A model generated the notes under the pieces. The model saw only the letters and a program-made list of their open reading frames with translations. It was not told the DNA's origin and did no database searches. 13,064 nt of DNA from Treponema sp. UBA3662 (GTDB taxonomy: Bacteria; Spirochaetota; Spirochaetia; Treponematales; Treponemataceae), in contig DFJV01000017.1 of the NCBI GenBank assembly GCA_002373205.1, positions 1-13,064 on the forward strand, given 5' to 3'. The position numbers and the translations under genes are program-made. The first letter of the stretch is position 1; every line of letters begins with the position of its first letter. This document shows positions 7,496 through 13,064 of this stretch, one piece after another.

Positions 7496-7524
7496 AATAT
7501 AGTTTTATGTAAAACTAAAGTCAA
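7496..7524 (-). promoter_or_regulatory. Sigma70-type promoter of the BMP importer operon
   Basis: On the minus strand TTGACT (7519-7524) and TATATT (7496-7501) are 17 bp apart. Predicted start near 7489 gives a ~14-nt leader containing GAGGTG. The -35 overlaps the stop codon of marR, and the spacer is filled by an 18-bp palindrome, so the promoter is embedded at the end of the regulator gene. Confidence 0.75.
7500..7517. promoter_or_regulatory. MarR operator in front of the importer operon
   Basis: TAGTTTTATGTAAAACTA is a perfect 8-bp inverted repeat around a 2-nt centre. It occupies the -35/-10 spacer and the upstream end of the -10 of the importer promoter. It matches the palindrome in front of marR at 15 of 18 positions. 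Size and symmetry fit a MarR dimer site, and its position implies repression by blocking RNA polymerase. Confidence 0.75.
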
Positions 7525-7979
7525 GAAGTGGCTTTTAGGGTGGCTTTTAGCGAATTCTCTATGTTGCCGTTCAGCCTGCAAAGAAGGGAAAGAAGCGTCT
7601 CCTTTTCCTGCTGAGAAAAGCCCTGGTAGCATACGTCAAGCAGTTCCCTGGAAATTGATGATGTAAGCGAGTTTAGCTTTTTGCCTTTTGCAGTTAGCGT
7701 TATGTATTTTATGCGCTTGTCGTCGCTGGAGCTTTCCTGCTTTACAAGCCCCTTGTCCAAAAGTTTTTTTATAAGCACCGTTGTGGTAGACTTGTCGCGG
7801 TTTATTATGGAGGCTATATCCTTCATGGTGAGTTTTTCTTTTTCTGCCAGCTGGAAAAGTATAAAGCCGTGGGAAGACACAAGCCCGTTTTCCTGGGGCA
7901 GGCGCGAGTTTGTAAATTCCGCGCTCTTGGTGTGAATGCGTGAAATTAGCGCCAGCACAAAATCTGTAGAGTATTCCAT
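7521..7979 (-). CDS. MarR-family transcriptional regulator
   Basis: A 152-aa protein of usual MarR length. The winged helix-turn-helix spans about residues 35-95: L-T-M-K-D-I-A-S-I-I-N (helix 2), then the recognition helix D-K-S-T-T-T-V-L-I-K-K-L and the wing with the conserved D-D-K-R (86-89). Flanking N- and C-terminal helices would form the dimer interface where ligands bind in this family. It lies directly upstream of the BMP importer on the same strand, and matching operators stand before both genes, so it most likely represses itself and the importer until a ligand (perhaps the transported compound) binds. No Shine-Dalgarno precedes the ATG; the predicted transcript starts at or one base before it. 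The last eight codons hold an in-frame duplication (L-K-A-T twice). Confidence 0.92.
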   Translation of the reverse strand: MEYSTDFVLALISRIHTKSAEFTNSRLPQENGLVSSHGFILFQLAEKEKLTMKDIASIINRDKSTTTVLIKKLLDKGLVKQESSSDDKRIKYITLTAKGKKLNSLTSSISRELLDVCYQGFSQQEKETLLSLLCRLNGNIENSLKATLKATS

Positions 7980-7980
7980 A

Positions 7981-7998
7981 TAGTTTATTATAAAACTA
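7981..7998. promoter_or_regulatory. MarR operator in front of marR (autoregulation)
   Basis: TAGTTTATTATAAAACTA has 6-bp inverted arms TAGTTT/AAACTA and the same 18-bp length as the site at 7500-7517. It ends 2 nt before the marR start codon and covers the predicted -10 (7987-7992), so a bound dimer would block marR transcription. Confidence 0.72.
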
Positions 7999-8015
7999 AT
8001 TTTGCCTTTGGTCTA
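7987..8015 (-). promoter_or_regulatory. Predicted marR promoter (leaderless)
   Basis: On the minus strand a perfect TATAAT (7987-7992) lies 17 bp from TAGACC (8010-8015), a 4/6 match to TTGACA. The start point would be about 7980, immediately before the A of the ATG at 7979. This agrees with the lack of a ribosome site. The -10 is buried in the operator. Confidence 0.55.
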
Positions 8016-8033
8016 CTATAGAAAAAAATGCGG

Positions 8034-8062
8034 TTGAAAAAATAAATACGATAGGATAAAAT
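8034..8062 (+). promoter_or_regulatory. Predicted promoter of the five-TM gene and perhaps the hsd locus (leaderless)
   Basis: TTGAAA (8034-8039) and TAAAAT (8057-8062) are separated by 17 bp. The start would fall at about 8069, the A of the start codon. The only purine-rich ribosome-site-like sequence (AGGA, 8053-8056) is too far from the ATG and would lie upstream of the transcript. Confidence 0.55.
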
Positions 8063-8068
8063 AAAAGA

Positions 8069-8899
8069 ATGTTTGGTTTTTGGTTTAAAAAAAATTTTTG
8101 TGATTTGTGGGATAACTTTTTTCATTTTTTTATTGTAAATGTAATCGATTTGGTCATTGCCTTTTTATTTGCCTTTCTTTTTCTGTTTTTTTCAAGGTCG
8201 CCTCTTGTTGCCCAAAATTACAGGCTGCTTGTTGTTTTCTTTATAGCCCTTGCCGGAAGCTGCATCCTTAGCGTGCTTGTTTTTGCGGAGGGAAAGAATG
8301 CGGCAGATGTTGCAAATTTTGGCAGCGCTAAATTGGTCAAGTTTGCGGATAATATTGTTCCCAGCATAAAAATTGGCTTTCAGTTTGGTCTTTTTGCATT
8401 CCTTGTTGCGGCGGTTTCTTTTATAAGCATTCCCTTTTATTTTAACATGTGGATTCCTTCTGACGGCTCTGAAGGAACGGTTATTGGCCTTGTTCTTTTA
8501 ATCGTAATTTTCTGGGCAGTGTTGGTAACGGTTCTTGCCCTGCAGTGGTTCATCCCAATCAGAAATCTTATGGGCAACAATTTTTCCAAGTGCCTAAAAA
8601 AATCCTACATCCTCTTTTTTGACAACACGGCCCTTACGATTAAGATGGGGCTGGTAGGACTTTTGAATATCGTGATTTCCATTTTTTCCATCGGAATGAT
8701 TTGCAGCTTTAACGGAATGATGCTCTGCAACACCAACGCGCTCCGCCTGCTGCTCTACAAGTACGACTGGTACGAAGTAAACCCCGGAATGTCCCGCGAG
8801 GAACGCAAGGAGGTTCCCTGGGATGAACTTTTGCGGACGGACAAAAAAACGCTTGGACCCCGGAACTTTAAGTCCTTCTTCTTTCCTTGGAAGGAGTAG
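8069..8899 (+). CDS. Five-TM integral membrane protein of unknown function
   Basis: A 276-aa protein; family not recognised. Five hydrophobic segments are visible at about residues 18-42, 52-74, 103-126, 137-163 and 192-220. A loop with G-N-N-F-S-K-C-L-K-K follows the fourth helix. The final ~55 residues are soluble and charged, ending F-K-S-F-F-F-P-W-K-E; the K-E-V-P-W-D-E-L-L segment looks like a defined motif and not random tail. No catalytic motif is evident. The first half of the gene is AT-rich and poly-T rich, the last third clearly higher in GC. It is divergent from marR (89-bp gap) and lies 20 nt upstream of hsdM on the same strand, so it may head the hsd transcript. A role with the restriction system is not shown. 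Confidence 0.75.
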   Translation: MFGFWFKKNFCDLWDNFFHFFIVNVIDLVIAFLFAFLFLFFSRSPLVAQNYRLLVVFFIALAGSCILSVLVFAEGKNAADVANFGSAKLVKFADNIVPSIKIGFQFGLFAFLVAAVSFISIPFYFNMWIPSDGSEGTVIGLVLLIVIFWAVLVTVLALQWFIPIRNLMGNNFSKCLKKSYILFFDNTALTIKMGLVGLLNIVISIFSIGMICSFNGMMLCNTNALRLLLYKYDWYEVNPGMSREERKEVPWDELLRTDKKTLGPRNFKSFFFPWKE

Positions 8900-8910
8900 A
8901 GAGGAGTAGA
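8893..8910 (+). repeat. Tandem GGAGTAGA at the membrane gene/hsdM junction
   Basis: GGAGTAGA occurs at 8893-8900 and again at 8903-8910. The first copy contains the TAG stop of the membrane gene and the second provides the likely but distant (13-14 nt) ribosome site of hsdM. Confidence 0.6.
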
Positions 8911-8919
8911 AAAAAGCAA

Positions 8920-10743
8920 ATGCCAAATAACGATGCACTTATTAAAACTGTTGGAAACAATATCCAGGAAAAAGCGGCATTAATATGGAATGTAGCTAAT
9001 ACGCTTGTTGGTCTTTACAAGCCGCATGAATACGGCCTTGTTATTTTGCCTATGTGCATTATTAAACGTTTTCACGACTGCCTTCTGCCAAGCCATGCAA
9101 AGGTTCTTAAAATGGCAGAAAAAGTAAAGGATTTGCAGGTTAAAGATGGTTTTCTTACAAAGGCATCGGGCTACCAGTTTTACAATACAAGCCGTTTTAC
9201 ATTTGAAACTCTTCTTGCGGACAGCGCGAATATTGCAGATAACTTTGAAGATTATTTAAACGGCTTTTCTGACAATGTAAAAGACATTCTTCACCGTATG
9301 AAGTTTGAAGACCAGATAAAGACAATGAAAGAAGGAAAAGTTCTTTATCAAGTTATAAGCGATTTTAATTCCACAAAAGCCGATATGAGCCCGGAGAAAA
9401 TTAGTGCCGTTGACATGGGCTACATCTTTGAAAATCTTGTTCAGCGTTTTTCAGAAAGTTATGACGAAGAAGCCGGAGCGCACTTTACCAGCCGCGACAT
9501 CATCTACCTTATGTGCGACCTTCTTGTGAACAGCGACAAAAATGCCTTTACCTCTGACGGAATCAACAAGACCGTTTACGATATGACTATGGGCACAAGC
9601 CAGATGCTTACCTGTATGGAAGAACGCTTAAAGCAGTTTGACAAAGAAGCGGTTGTTACAAGTTTTGGACAGGAATTCAATCCCTTTACTTTTGGAATTG
9701 CAAAAGCAGATATGCTGATTCGTGGAGGAGACCCAAACAATATGCAGTTTGGTGATACTTTGAATGACGATAAGTTTACTGGCTATAAGTTTGATTATAT
9801 TATTTCTAATCCTCCTTTTGGAATTGACTGGAAAAAGGAAGCTGATGACATTGAAAAAGAAAACAAAAAGGGCTCTGCCGGCCGTTTCGGCGTAGGGCTC
9901 CCGCCAAAAAGTGACGGACAGCTTTTATTCATGCTTAATGGCGTTGCTAAACTCAAAGACCCGAACGAAAATACGCATACGCGAGCAAGCGTTGCGGGCG
10001 GACGAATGGCTATCATTCAAAACGGTTCAAGCCTTTTCTCCGGAGATGCAGGAAGCGGACAGAGTGAAATCCGCCGTTACTTAATCGAAAATGACTGGCT
10101 TGACGCTATCGTTCAGCTTCCGAATGATTCTTTTTACAACACAGGAATTGCGACATACATTTGGATTATCACAAAAGACAAAGAGGAAAAGAGAGTTGGC
10201 AAAGTTCAGCTGATAGATGCCTCGAATTGTTATGAAAGCCGTAGAAAAAACATAGGCAACAAAAGGGTTGACATAACAAACGAATGCCGCAATCTTATTG
10301 TAAAAGCCTACGATGACTATGCAAAAAATAAAGTCTATAAAAAAACTTCCGAAAGCGGTGCAAAAATAATCTGCAAGTCAAAAGTCTTGGACAGTGTGGA
10401 TTTGGGCTACAATAAAATCACGGTAGAAAGTCCTCTGCTTGATGAAAAGGGAAAGCCTGTTAAAGACAAAAAGGGTAATGTTCAGCCAGACAGTGACAAG
10501 CGTGACTTTGAAAATGTTCCGCTTGACCAAGACATAGACAAATATTTTGAGCGTGAAGTCCTGCCATACAATAAAGACGCCTGGATTGACAAGTCTAAAA
10601 CAAAGATTGGCTACGAGATACCTTTTACCAGAACCTTCTACGAATACAAACAGCTTGAAAAAGCCGACGACATTGCCGCCCGTATAGAAGCGCACGAAAA
10701 GAGCCTTATGGAAAAACTTCATAATCTCTTTGGGGACAAATAA
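8920..10743 (+). CDS. hsdM: Type I restriction-modification system N6-adenine methyltransferase (M subunit)
   Basis: A 607-aa HsdM. It methylates adenine in the target chosen by HsdS and is part of both the M2S methylase and the R2M2S nuclease. The N-terminal helical domain (about 1-150) precedes an adenine-methyltransferase fold. AdoMet motif I is V-Y-D-M-T-M-G-T-S-Q-M-L (from ~219), and catalytic motif IV is N-P-P-F at 297-300 (codons from 9808). The block V-Q-L-P-N-D-S-F-Y-N-T-G-I and then Y-I-W-I-I-T-K follow near 398-420, as in other HsdM. Motif I has Met where Pro usually follows the Asp. The C-terminal ~110 residues are charged and helical. The start at 8920 is the first ATG; an upstream TTG frame at 8887 would overlap the previous gene. 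It is first of the tightly packed hsdM-rhuM-hsdS-hsdR set. Confidence 0.93.
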   Translation: MPNNDALIKTVGNNIQEKAALIWNVANTLVGLYKPHEYGLVILPMCIIKRFHDCLLPSHAKVLKMAEKVKDLQVKDGFLTKASGYQFYNTSRFTFETLLADSANIADNFEDYLNGFSDNVKDILHRMKFEDQIKTMKEGKVLYQVISDFNSTKADMSPEKISAVDMGYIFENLVQRFSESYDEEAGAHFTSRDIIYLMCDLLVNSDKNAFTSDGINKTVYDMTMGTSQMLTCMEERLKQFDKEAVVTSFGQEFNPFTFGIAKADMLIRGGDPNNMQFGDTLNDDKFTGYKFDYIISNPPFGIDWKKEADDIEKENKKGSAGRFGVGLPPKSDGQLLFMLNGVAKLKDPNENTHTRASVAGGRMAIIQNGSSLFSGDAGSGQSEIRRYLIENDWLDAIVQLPNDSFYNTGIATYIWIITKDKEEKRVGKVQLIDASNCYESRRKNIGNKRVDITNECRNLIVKAYDDYAKNKVYKKTSESGAKIICKSKVLDSVDLGYNKITVESPLLDEKGKPVKDKKGNVQPDSDKRDFENVPLDQDIDKYFEREVLPYNKDAWIDKSKTKIGYEIPFTRTFYEYKQLEKADDIAARIEAHEKSLMEKLHNLFGDK

Positions 10744-10752
10744 GGGGCAAAA

Positions 10753-11769
10753 ATGAACGGCGAATTAAATAATAATGGCAGCTTAATGATATACCAGAAC
10801 GAAAAAGGCGATACAAAGGTTGATGTTCTTTTTCAGGACGGCAATATCTGGATGACGCAAGCTTCTATAGCGGAGTTATATCAAACAAAGCCTCAGAACA
10901 TCACCCAGCATATAAAACATATCTATGAAGATGGCGAGCTTGATGAAAATCGAACTTGTAAGGAATACTTACAAGTTCAAACTGAAGGAAAAAGACAGAT
11001 AAAAAGACATACAAAACATTATAGTTTTGAAATGATACTTGCCATTGGCTATAGAGTACGCACTCATGTAGGCATTCATTTTAGGAACTGGGCAACAAGT
11101 TTAATTCATGAATATACGCAAAAAGGTTTTGTCCTGAACGATGAGCGTTTAAAAAGTCCAAAGCAGTTTGGCGATGATTATTTTGACGAACTCCTTGAGC
11201 GAATTAAAGACATTCGCGCCAGTGAACAGCGTTTTTATGAAAAAGTAAAAGCAATTTATGCCACAAGTATAGATTACGACAAGGATGATAAACAAACAAA
11301 GCTATTTTTCAAAACGGTTCAAAATAAAATGCATTATAGCGTTCATTCTCATACTGCCGCAGAAATAATAGACAGTCGCGCCGATGCAACAAAAGACAAC
11401 ATGGGCTTGACTAGCTGGAAGGGTGCGGTTGTTCGCAAAGGTGATGTAGACATTGCTAAGAATTATCTTTCAAAAGATGAAGTCGAAGCTTTAAACCGTA
11501 TTGTTGTAATGTATCTGGATTATGCGGAAGATATGGCAAAACAGCGTGTTCCAATGCACATGGCAGACTGGGAAAACAAATTGAATGAATTTTTGAAGTT
11601 TTATGGGCGAAATGTCCTAGATAATGCAGGGACCGTTTCCGCAGAAAAAGCAAAACAGAAAGCTTATGCAGAATACGAAAAATTCAACAACGCTAGAATC
11701 GAAAAGCAAAAGGCTGATTTTGACGAGCTTGAAAGCAAAGTGGAATCTTTGCAAGGTAATAATAAATGA
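10753..11769 (+). CDS. rhuM: RhuM-family protein embedded in the type I R-M operon
   Basis: A 338-aa protein of the virulence RhuM family, named after a Salmonella pathogenicity-island gene and often found next to type I R-M genes; its biochemical role is not established to my knowledge. The N-terminal part holds a predicted helix-turn-helix (W-M-T-Q-A-S-I-A-E-L-Y-Q-T-K-P-Q-N-I-T-Q-H, ~33-53) and the family block I-L-A-I-G-Y-R-V-R-T (95-104). The family core follows: H-S-H-T-A-A-E-I-I (198-206), M-G-L-T-S-W-K-G-A (217-225), A-K-N-Y-L-S (235-240) and L-N-R-I-V-V-M-Y-L-D (247-256). The last ~45 residues are charged and coiled-coil-like. The start is 9 nt after the hsdM stop with AAGGGG at 5 nt spacing; the end overlaps hsdS by ATGA. 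Full length, no break. I infer DNA binding and a modulating role in the R-M system. Confidence 0.88.
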   Translation: MNGELNNNGSLMIYQNEKGDTKVDVLFQDGNIWMTQASIAELYQTKPQNITQHIKHIYEDGELDENRTCKEYLQVQTEGKRQIKRHTKHYSFEMILAIGYRVRTHVGIHFRNWATSLIHEYTQKGFVLNDERLKSPKQFGDDYFDELLERIKDIRASEQRFYEKVKAIYATSIDYDKDDKQTKLFFKTVQNKMHYSVHSHTAAEIIDSRADATKDNMGLTSWKGAVVRKGDVDIAKNYLSKDEVEALNRIVVMYLDYAEDMAKQRVPMHMADWENKLNEFLKFYGRNVLDNAGTVSAEKAKQKAYAEYEKFNNARIEKQKADFDELESKVESLQGNNK

Positions 11770-13007
11770 AGCAGAGCGGAATAGATTGGATTGGGGAAAT
11801 CCCTGATGATTGGAAAACACGACAAATAAGATATTTGTTTTCTCTGCGCGATGAAAGAAACTATAAGCCCCTTTCAGAAGTCAATCTGATTTCGGTTTAC
11901 ACAGACAAAGGCGTTCTTCAACATAGCGATATTGAACAAACAACAGGAAACAAAGCGCAAAATGCAGACGGCTACAAGCATGTCTACAAAAATGATTTAG
12001 TTGTAAATATTATCCTCTGTTGGATGGGCGCATTGGGAATTTCTGATTTTGACGGAGTAACTAGTCCTGCTTATGATGTTTATGCTCCAAATGATTTAAA
12101 TACAATTTTGCCGAAATATTATCATTACCTTTTCAGAACTCCACAATTCAATGGAAAATGTTATACAGAAGGTCGTGGAATTATGCAGATGAGATGGAGG
12201 ACATACTCGTCTGAATTTAAATCGATAAAAGTTCCTCTTCCGCCAAAAGCAACTCAACAACGTATAGCCGAATATCTCGATTCAAAGTGCGCGCAGATTG
12301 ATTCCATAATCGAAGAATCAAAAAAATCCATAGAAGAATACAAGGCTTGGAAACAGTCCGTAATCTTTGAAGCGGTAACAGGCAAAAACTTGAACTGCAA
12401 AAAGAAAGACAGCGGCATTGAGTGGATTGGAGAAATACCGGCAGAATGGGAAGTAAAGAGATTAAAATTTGCTTCAAGAAATCGTATTCAGAAATATACT
12501 TCTGATTATGGAATATTAAATTATTTTGCACTAGAGAATATTGAGAGTCAGAGTGGACGATTTATCGAAACAGAAAATGAATACGATATATCACAATCAT
12601 TAATTTGCAAAAAAAACGATGTTGTCTTTGGTAAATTACGCCCATATTTGGCGAAAGTATATAAAGTTAATGAGCTTTGTTGTTGCTCAGGCGAGTTTGC
12701 TGTTTTTTATGACTTTGAAGGGTGTCCATCGTTCTTTAAGTATTATTTTTTATCAGATGGGTTCATTAAAATAGTTGATTCATCAACTTATGGAACAAAA
12801 ATGCCTCGTGCTAATATTGATTTCATAAAAAATATGTTAGTTGCAATCCCACCTCTCCACGAACAAGAATCCATCGCAAAAATGCTTGATTCAAAATGTG
12901 CTCAAATCGACAGCCTTATCACCGAAAAAGAATCGCTCATCGCAGATTTGACGGAATACAAGAAGTCACTCATTTTTGAAGTGGTCACAGGAAAAAGGAG
13001 TGTGTGA
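11766..13007 (+). CDS. hsdS: Type I restriction-modification specificity subunit (S subunit)
   Basis: A 413-aa HsdS, which sets the DNA target of the methylase/nuclease. Two target-recognition domains (about 1-158 and 215-362) each begin with the same entry motif, (Q/D)-S-G-I-(D/E)-W-I-G-E-I-P, and each is followed by a conserved helix. The central one (about 160-205) starts L-P-P-K-A-T-Q-Q-R-I-A and the distal one (about 362-410) I-P-P-L-H-E-Q-E-S-I-A. Both contain D-S-K-C-A-Q-I-D-S and end in F-E-(A/V)-V-T-G-K. The two domains differ in sequence, so the target should be an asymmetric bipartite site; the half-sites cannot be predicted here. The variable parts are more AT-rich than hsdM, typical of exchanged recognition domains. 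The gene overlaps rhuM by 4 nt (ATGA) and is intact. Confidence 0.94.
   Translation: MKQSGIDWIGEIPDDWKTRQIRYLFSLRDERNYKPLSEVNLISVYTDKGVLQHSDIEQTTGNKAQNADGYKHVYKNDLVVNIILCWMGALGISDFDGVTSPAYDVYAPNDLNTILPKYYHYLFRTPQFNGKCYTEGRGIMQMRWRTYSSEFKSIKVPLPPKATQQRIAEYLDSKCAQIDSIIEESKKSIEEYKAWKQSVIFEAVTGKNLNCKKKDSGIEWIGEIPAEWEVKRLKFASRNRIQKYTSDYGILNYFALENIESQSGRFIETENEYDISQSLICKKNDVVFGKLRPYLAKVYKVNELCCCSGEFAVFYDFEGCPSFFKYYFLSDGFIKIVDSSTYGTKMPRANIDFIKNMLVAIPPLHEQESIAKMLDSKCAQIDSLITEKESLIADLTEYKKSLIFEVVTGKRSV
12243..12380 (+). repeat. hsdS internal duplicated segment, central copy
   Basis: Encodes the central conserved helix. It matches 12852-12995 in protein and partly in DNA (GATTCAAAGTGCGCGCAGAT near 12279 against GATTCAAAATGTGCTCAAAT near 12888). 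Such repeats can let a recognition domain be exchanged or doubled by recombination. Confidence 0.75.
12852..12995 (+). repeat. hsdS internal duplicated segment, distal copy
   Basis: Encodes the C-terminal conserved helix, with D-S-K-C-A-Q-I-D-S and F-E-V-V-T-G-K in the same order as the central copy. With the duplicated domain entry motif at 11772-11813 and 12408-12449 it shows the two-fold half-subunit repeat of HsdS. Confidence 0.75.
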
Positions 13008-13008
13008 G

Positions 13009-13064
13009 ATGCCAGACAACGAAAAACAGTTCGAAACAGACATTGAAAAATATTTAATTTCTTC
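13009..13064 (+). CDS. hsdR: Probable type I restriction subunit (R subunit), N-terminal 18 codons only
   Basis: An ATG at 13009, one base after the hsdS stop, has GGAG (12996-12999) about 9 nt before it. The frame is open to the window edge. The visible start reads M-P-D-N-E-K-Q-F-E-T-D-I-E-K-Y-L-I-S. A short acidic lead with F-E-x-D-I-x-x-Y-L is common at the start of HsdR nuclease/translocase subunits. The call rests on this short match plus the hsdM-hsdS context; the nuclease and helicase motifs lie outside the window. Confidence 0.75.
   Translation, partial: MPDNEKQFETDIEKYLIS

Noticed and set aside
8887..8919. Upstream TTG extension of hsdM
   Set aside because: It would overlap the membrane gene, lacks a ribosome site, and adds residues not expected for HsdM; ATG at 8920 is preferred.
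1..13064. CRISPR array, tRNA/rRNA genes, transposase or integrase
   Set aside because: No spaced direct repeats, no cloverleaf or rRNA-like sequence and no recombinase motifs were seen by eye in any part of the window.

Overview
The window most resembles a host-associated spirochaete of the Treponema type. This is inferred from the relaxed spirochaetal lipobox (L-F-P-S-C) on a BMP/TmpC-family lipoprotein, the nucleoside-type ABC importer, and moderate-to-low GC with AT-rich gaps. The genus is not proven.

Left part (1-2979): the 3' end of malQ (4-alpha-glucanotransferase), a long hairpin, and a small AT-rich orphan membrane-anchored protein gene. Convergent to it is a fused MsbA/LmrA-type ABC exporter with a clear sigma70 promoter. 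A GC-rich, highly folded intergenic element (about 3023-3137) separates the exporter from the next operon and lies just past that operon's end.

Middle part (3147-7998, all minus strand): a compact transport regulon. In transcription order it is a MarR regulator, a BMP lipoprotein, a double-NBD ATPase and two BPD_transp_2 permeases, with ATGA overlaps between ATPase and permease 1 and between permease 1 and permease 2. Two near-identical 18-bp palindromes (TAGTTT..AAACTA) lie exactly on the predicted promoters of marR and of the BMP gene. This gives a self-contained autoregulated circuit. The ATPase looks asymmetric: one composite nucleotide site is intact and the other has lost both its Walker A and its signature.

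Right part (8034-13064, plus strand): a divergent five-TM protein of unknown function, predicted to be read from a leaderless transcript. It is followed 20 nt later by a type I restriction-modification locus: hsdM, a RhuM-family gene, hsdS and the first 18 codons of a probable hsdR. The spacings (9 nt, 4-nt overlap, 1 nt) imply one transcript. HsdS has two target-recognition domains flanked by duplicated segments.

No tRNA, rRNA, CRISPR array or transposase was seen. The most notable observations are the MarR operator pair with its promoter geometry, the two predicted leaderless starts, the half-dead ATPase, the structured intergenic element, and RhuM embedded between hsdM and hsdS.
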